Of a DNA stretch of 64,000 nucleotides, positions 61,904 to 64,000 are shown piece by piece. The stretch lies in contig OZ059894.1 of assembly GCA_964057225.1 (NCBI GenBank), forward strand, positions 3,224,001 through 3,288,000, in the 5' to 3' direction. The position numbers and the translations under genes were made by a program. Within the stretch, counting starts at the first letter, position 1, and every line of letters begins with the position of its first letter. The notes beneath the pieces were generated by a model. The model did no database searches. It worked only from the letters and a program-made list of their open reading frames with translations, and was not told where the DNA came from. The DNA comes from Auanema rhodensis (Eukaryota; Nematoda; Chromadorea; Rhabditida; Rhabditidae).

Positions 61904-64000
61904 TTAGATTCCTTTTTTCAAGGCGAAGACGACGGACAATGTTATTCAACGTAAAAATTAGTTCTTTAGGGTGAAAATCGAGGATATAGGTGTGAACTTA
62001 TATCAGTTGATATCTCGGTGCATTTTTAAGCTAGCGCAAATCTGATAACACAGATCGACGCAGCTTAAAAATCCGCATCGAATGCACTATACTACATTAA
62101 GAAACGCTTAATATAAAAATTAGTTATGATCGTTTGAAAAATGATGCATTAGTGTATGTTGAGTTTCCATGTACACTCAACATTGCTTCCAAAAACATTT
62201 TGACAAAAATTTTCCCGGAAAATTTCAAAATAATTTCACGAAAAGTAGATGTTTTTAGATTTCTTTTTTCGAGGCGAAGATGATGGACAATGTTATTCAG
62301 CGAAAAAATAAACTCTTCAGGGTGAAAATCGAGGATATAAGTGTGAACAAATATCAGTTGATATCTCGGTGCATTTTTAAGCTAGCGCAAATCTGATAAC
62401 ACAGATCGACGCAGCTCAAAAATCTACATCGAATGCACTATACTTCATTAAGAAATGCTCAATACAAAAATTAGTTATGATCGTTTGGAAAATGATGCAT
62501 TACTGTATGTTGAGTTTCCATGTACACTCAACATTGCTTCCAAAAACATTTTGACAAAAATTTTTTCGAAAAATTTCAAAATAGTTTAGCAAAAAGTAGA
62601 TGTTTTTAGATTCCTTTTTTCAAGGCAAAAACGATGGACAATGTTATTCAACGAAAAAAGTAAATCTTCAGGGTGAAAATCGAGGATATAAGTGTGAACA
62701 TATATCAGTTGATATCTCGGTGCATTTTTAAGCTAGCGCAAATCTGATAACACAGATCGACGCAGCTCAAAAATCTACATCGAATGCACTATACTTCATT
62801 AAGAAATGCTCAATACAAAAATTAGTTATGATCGTTTGGAAAATGATGCATTACTGTATGTTGAGTTTCAATGTACACTCAACATTGCTTTCAAAAACAT
62901 TTTGACAAAAATTTTCCCGAAAAATTTCGAAATAATTTCACGAAAAGTAGATGTTTTTAGATTCCTTGTTTCAAGGCGAAGACGATAGACAATGTTATTC
63001 AGCGAAAAAATTAACTCTCCAGGGTGAAAATCGAGGATATAAGTGTGAACAAATATCAGTTGATATCTCGGTGCATTTTTAAGCTAGCGCAAATCTGATC
63101 ACACAGATCGACGCAGCTCAAAAATCTACATCGAATGCACTATACTTCATTAAGAAATGCTCAATACAAAAATTAGTTATGATCGTTTGGAAAATGATGC
63201 ATTACTGTATGTTGAGTTTCAATGTACACTCAACATTGCTTCCAAAAACATTTTGACAAAATTTTTCCCGAAAAATTTCAAAATAATTTCACGAAAAGTA
63301 GATGTTTTTAGATTCCTTTTTTCAAGGCGAAGACGATGGACAATGTTATTCAGCGAAAAAATTAACTCTTCAGTGTGAAAATCGAGAAAAATGATGCATT
63401 ACTGTATGTTGAGTTTCAATGTACACTCAACATTGCTTCCAAAAACATTTTGACAAAAATTTTCCCGAAAAATTTCAAAATAATTTCACGAAAAGTAGAT
63501 GTTTTTAGATTTCTTTTTTCGAGGCGAAGATGATGGACAATGTTATTCAGCGAAAAAATAAACTCTTCAGGGTGAAAATCGAGGATATAAGTGTGAACAT
63601 ATATCAGTTGATATCTCGGTGCATTTTTAAGCTAGCGCAAATCTGATAACACAGATCGACGCAGCTCAAAAATCTACATCGAATGCATTATACTTCATTA
63701 AGAAATGCTCAATACCAAAATTAGTTATGATCGTTTGGAAAATGATGCATTACTGTATGTTGAGTTTCAATGTACACTCAACATTGCTTTCAAAAACATT
63801 TTGACAAAAATTTTCCCGAAAAATTTCGAAATAATTTCACGAAAAGTAGATGTTTTTAGATTCCTTGTTTCAAGGCGAAGACGATAGACAATGTTATTCA
63901 GCGAAAAAATTAACTCTCCAGGGTGAAAATCGAGGATATAAGTGTGAACCGATATCAGTTGATATCTCGGTGCATTTTTAAGCTAGCGCAAATATGATAA
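61904..64000 (-). repeat. Terminal right-arm segment of mixed A-like, B and deleted units
   Basis: The segment starts with the end of a class C unit and continues with B units (62,100-62,510) and an A-like unit (near 62,580). Two units share CCTTGTTTCAAGG (near 62,964 and 63,863), and one 154-bp-deleted unit ends at 63,386. The two CCTTGTTT units are 899 bp apart (three monomers minus 154), so this is another short duplication. No gene is seen. Confidence 0.8.
63377..63396 (-). other. 154-bp deletion join, right arm copy 7
   Basis: It is 3,005 bp (nine monomers minus 154) from copy 6. The flanking unit has CACTCAACATTG, so it lacks the private change seen at copies 5 and 6. Confidence 0.9.

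Larger units (their letters stand above)
31382..64000 (-). repeat. Satellite array, right arm (same 351-bp monomer, inverted, about 96 units)
   Basis: The same monomer is present as its reverse complement: the landmark now reads GATATCTCGGTGC on the plus strand and recurs about every 351 bp to the end of the window. Units are mainly class B (TTTCACGAAAAGTAG on the plus strand). Interspersed are A-like units (GTTTAGCAAAAAGTAG, for example near 33,670, 40,075, 42,885 and 56,925) and class C units (CTAGATAATTTCACAAAAAG). Seven units carry the 154-bp deletion. Variant content is richer and less uniform than in the first 5.6 kb of the left arm. Nothing other than satellite is visible, and the array continues past the right edge. 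Confidence 0.97.

Noticed and set aside
6384-63887. About ninety short open frames (60-101 codons) on both strands, mostly one 73-residue family
   Set aside because: They are the same part of the 351-bp monomer read in each unit. They overlap one another in different frames, are freely broken by one-base indels and class changes, have no recognisable domain, and follow the orientation of the array.
1-64000. Assignment to a named satellite family or species
   Set aside because: Length and AT content resemble some beetle and fly satellites, but I do not recognise the sequence. A database search with one monomer (for example 352-702) would decide.

Overview
The whole window is one block of satellite DNA. 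A 351-bp, AT-rich monomer (about 31% G+C by hand count of one unit) is repeated roughly 185 times from the first base to the last, and the array runs off both edges. I see no protein-coding gene, RNA gene, transposon, CRISPR array or non-satellite insert. The many short open frames (60-101 codons) are the same monomer read again and again, and I do not annotate them as genes. A tandem array this long, with nested multi-monomer duplications and a polarity switch, indicates a eukaryotic chromosome, most likely centromeric or pericentromeric heterochromatin. Insects such as tenebrionid beetles have satellites of similar length and composition, but I do not recognise this sequence and cannot assign a species.

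Layout. From 1 to about 31,378 the monomers run in one direction (called + here, with the landmark GCACCGAGATATC on the plus strand). At 31,379-31,381 the polarity flips, and from 31,382 to 64,000 every monomer lies on the minus strand. Three sequence classes can be told apart. Class A carries GCTAAATTATTTT and TCGAAAAAATT. Class B carries CGTGAAATTATTT and TCGGGAAAATT. Class C, seen only in the right arm, reads CTAGATAATTTCACAAAAAG on the plus strand. Bases 1-5,616 are 16 nearly uniform class A units. The rest of the left arm is B with A units and A/B hybrids. The right arm is mostly B with interspersed A-like and C units.

History readable in the sequence. Copies are related by offsets that are whole numbers of monomers, adjusted for known indels: 351, 702, 1053, 1387, 1404, 2106, 2150, 2303, 2457, 4563, 4914, 5616 and 10,162 bp. 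The largest is a near-identical duplication of about 9.7 kb (8,573-18,316 and 18,735-28,478), in which I found only three differences. Two indel alleles act as markers: a 17-bp deletion unit (three copies, left arm only) and a 154-bp deletion unit (nine copies, in both arms). The second shows that the arms share an ancestor already carrying that deletion. Each monomer carries short dyad symmetries and A/T tracts that could matter for DNA shape or chromatin; no function is shown by sequence alone. I found no undescribed gene system here. The interest lies in the array's architecture.
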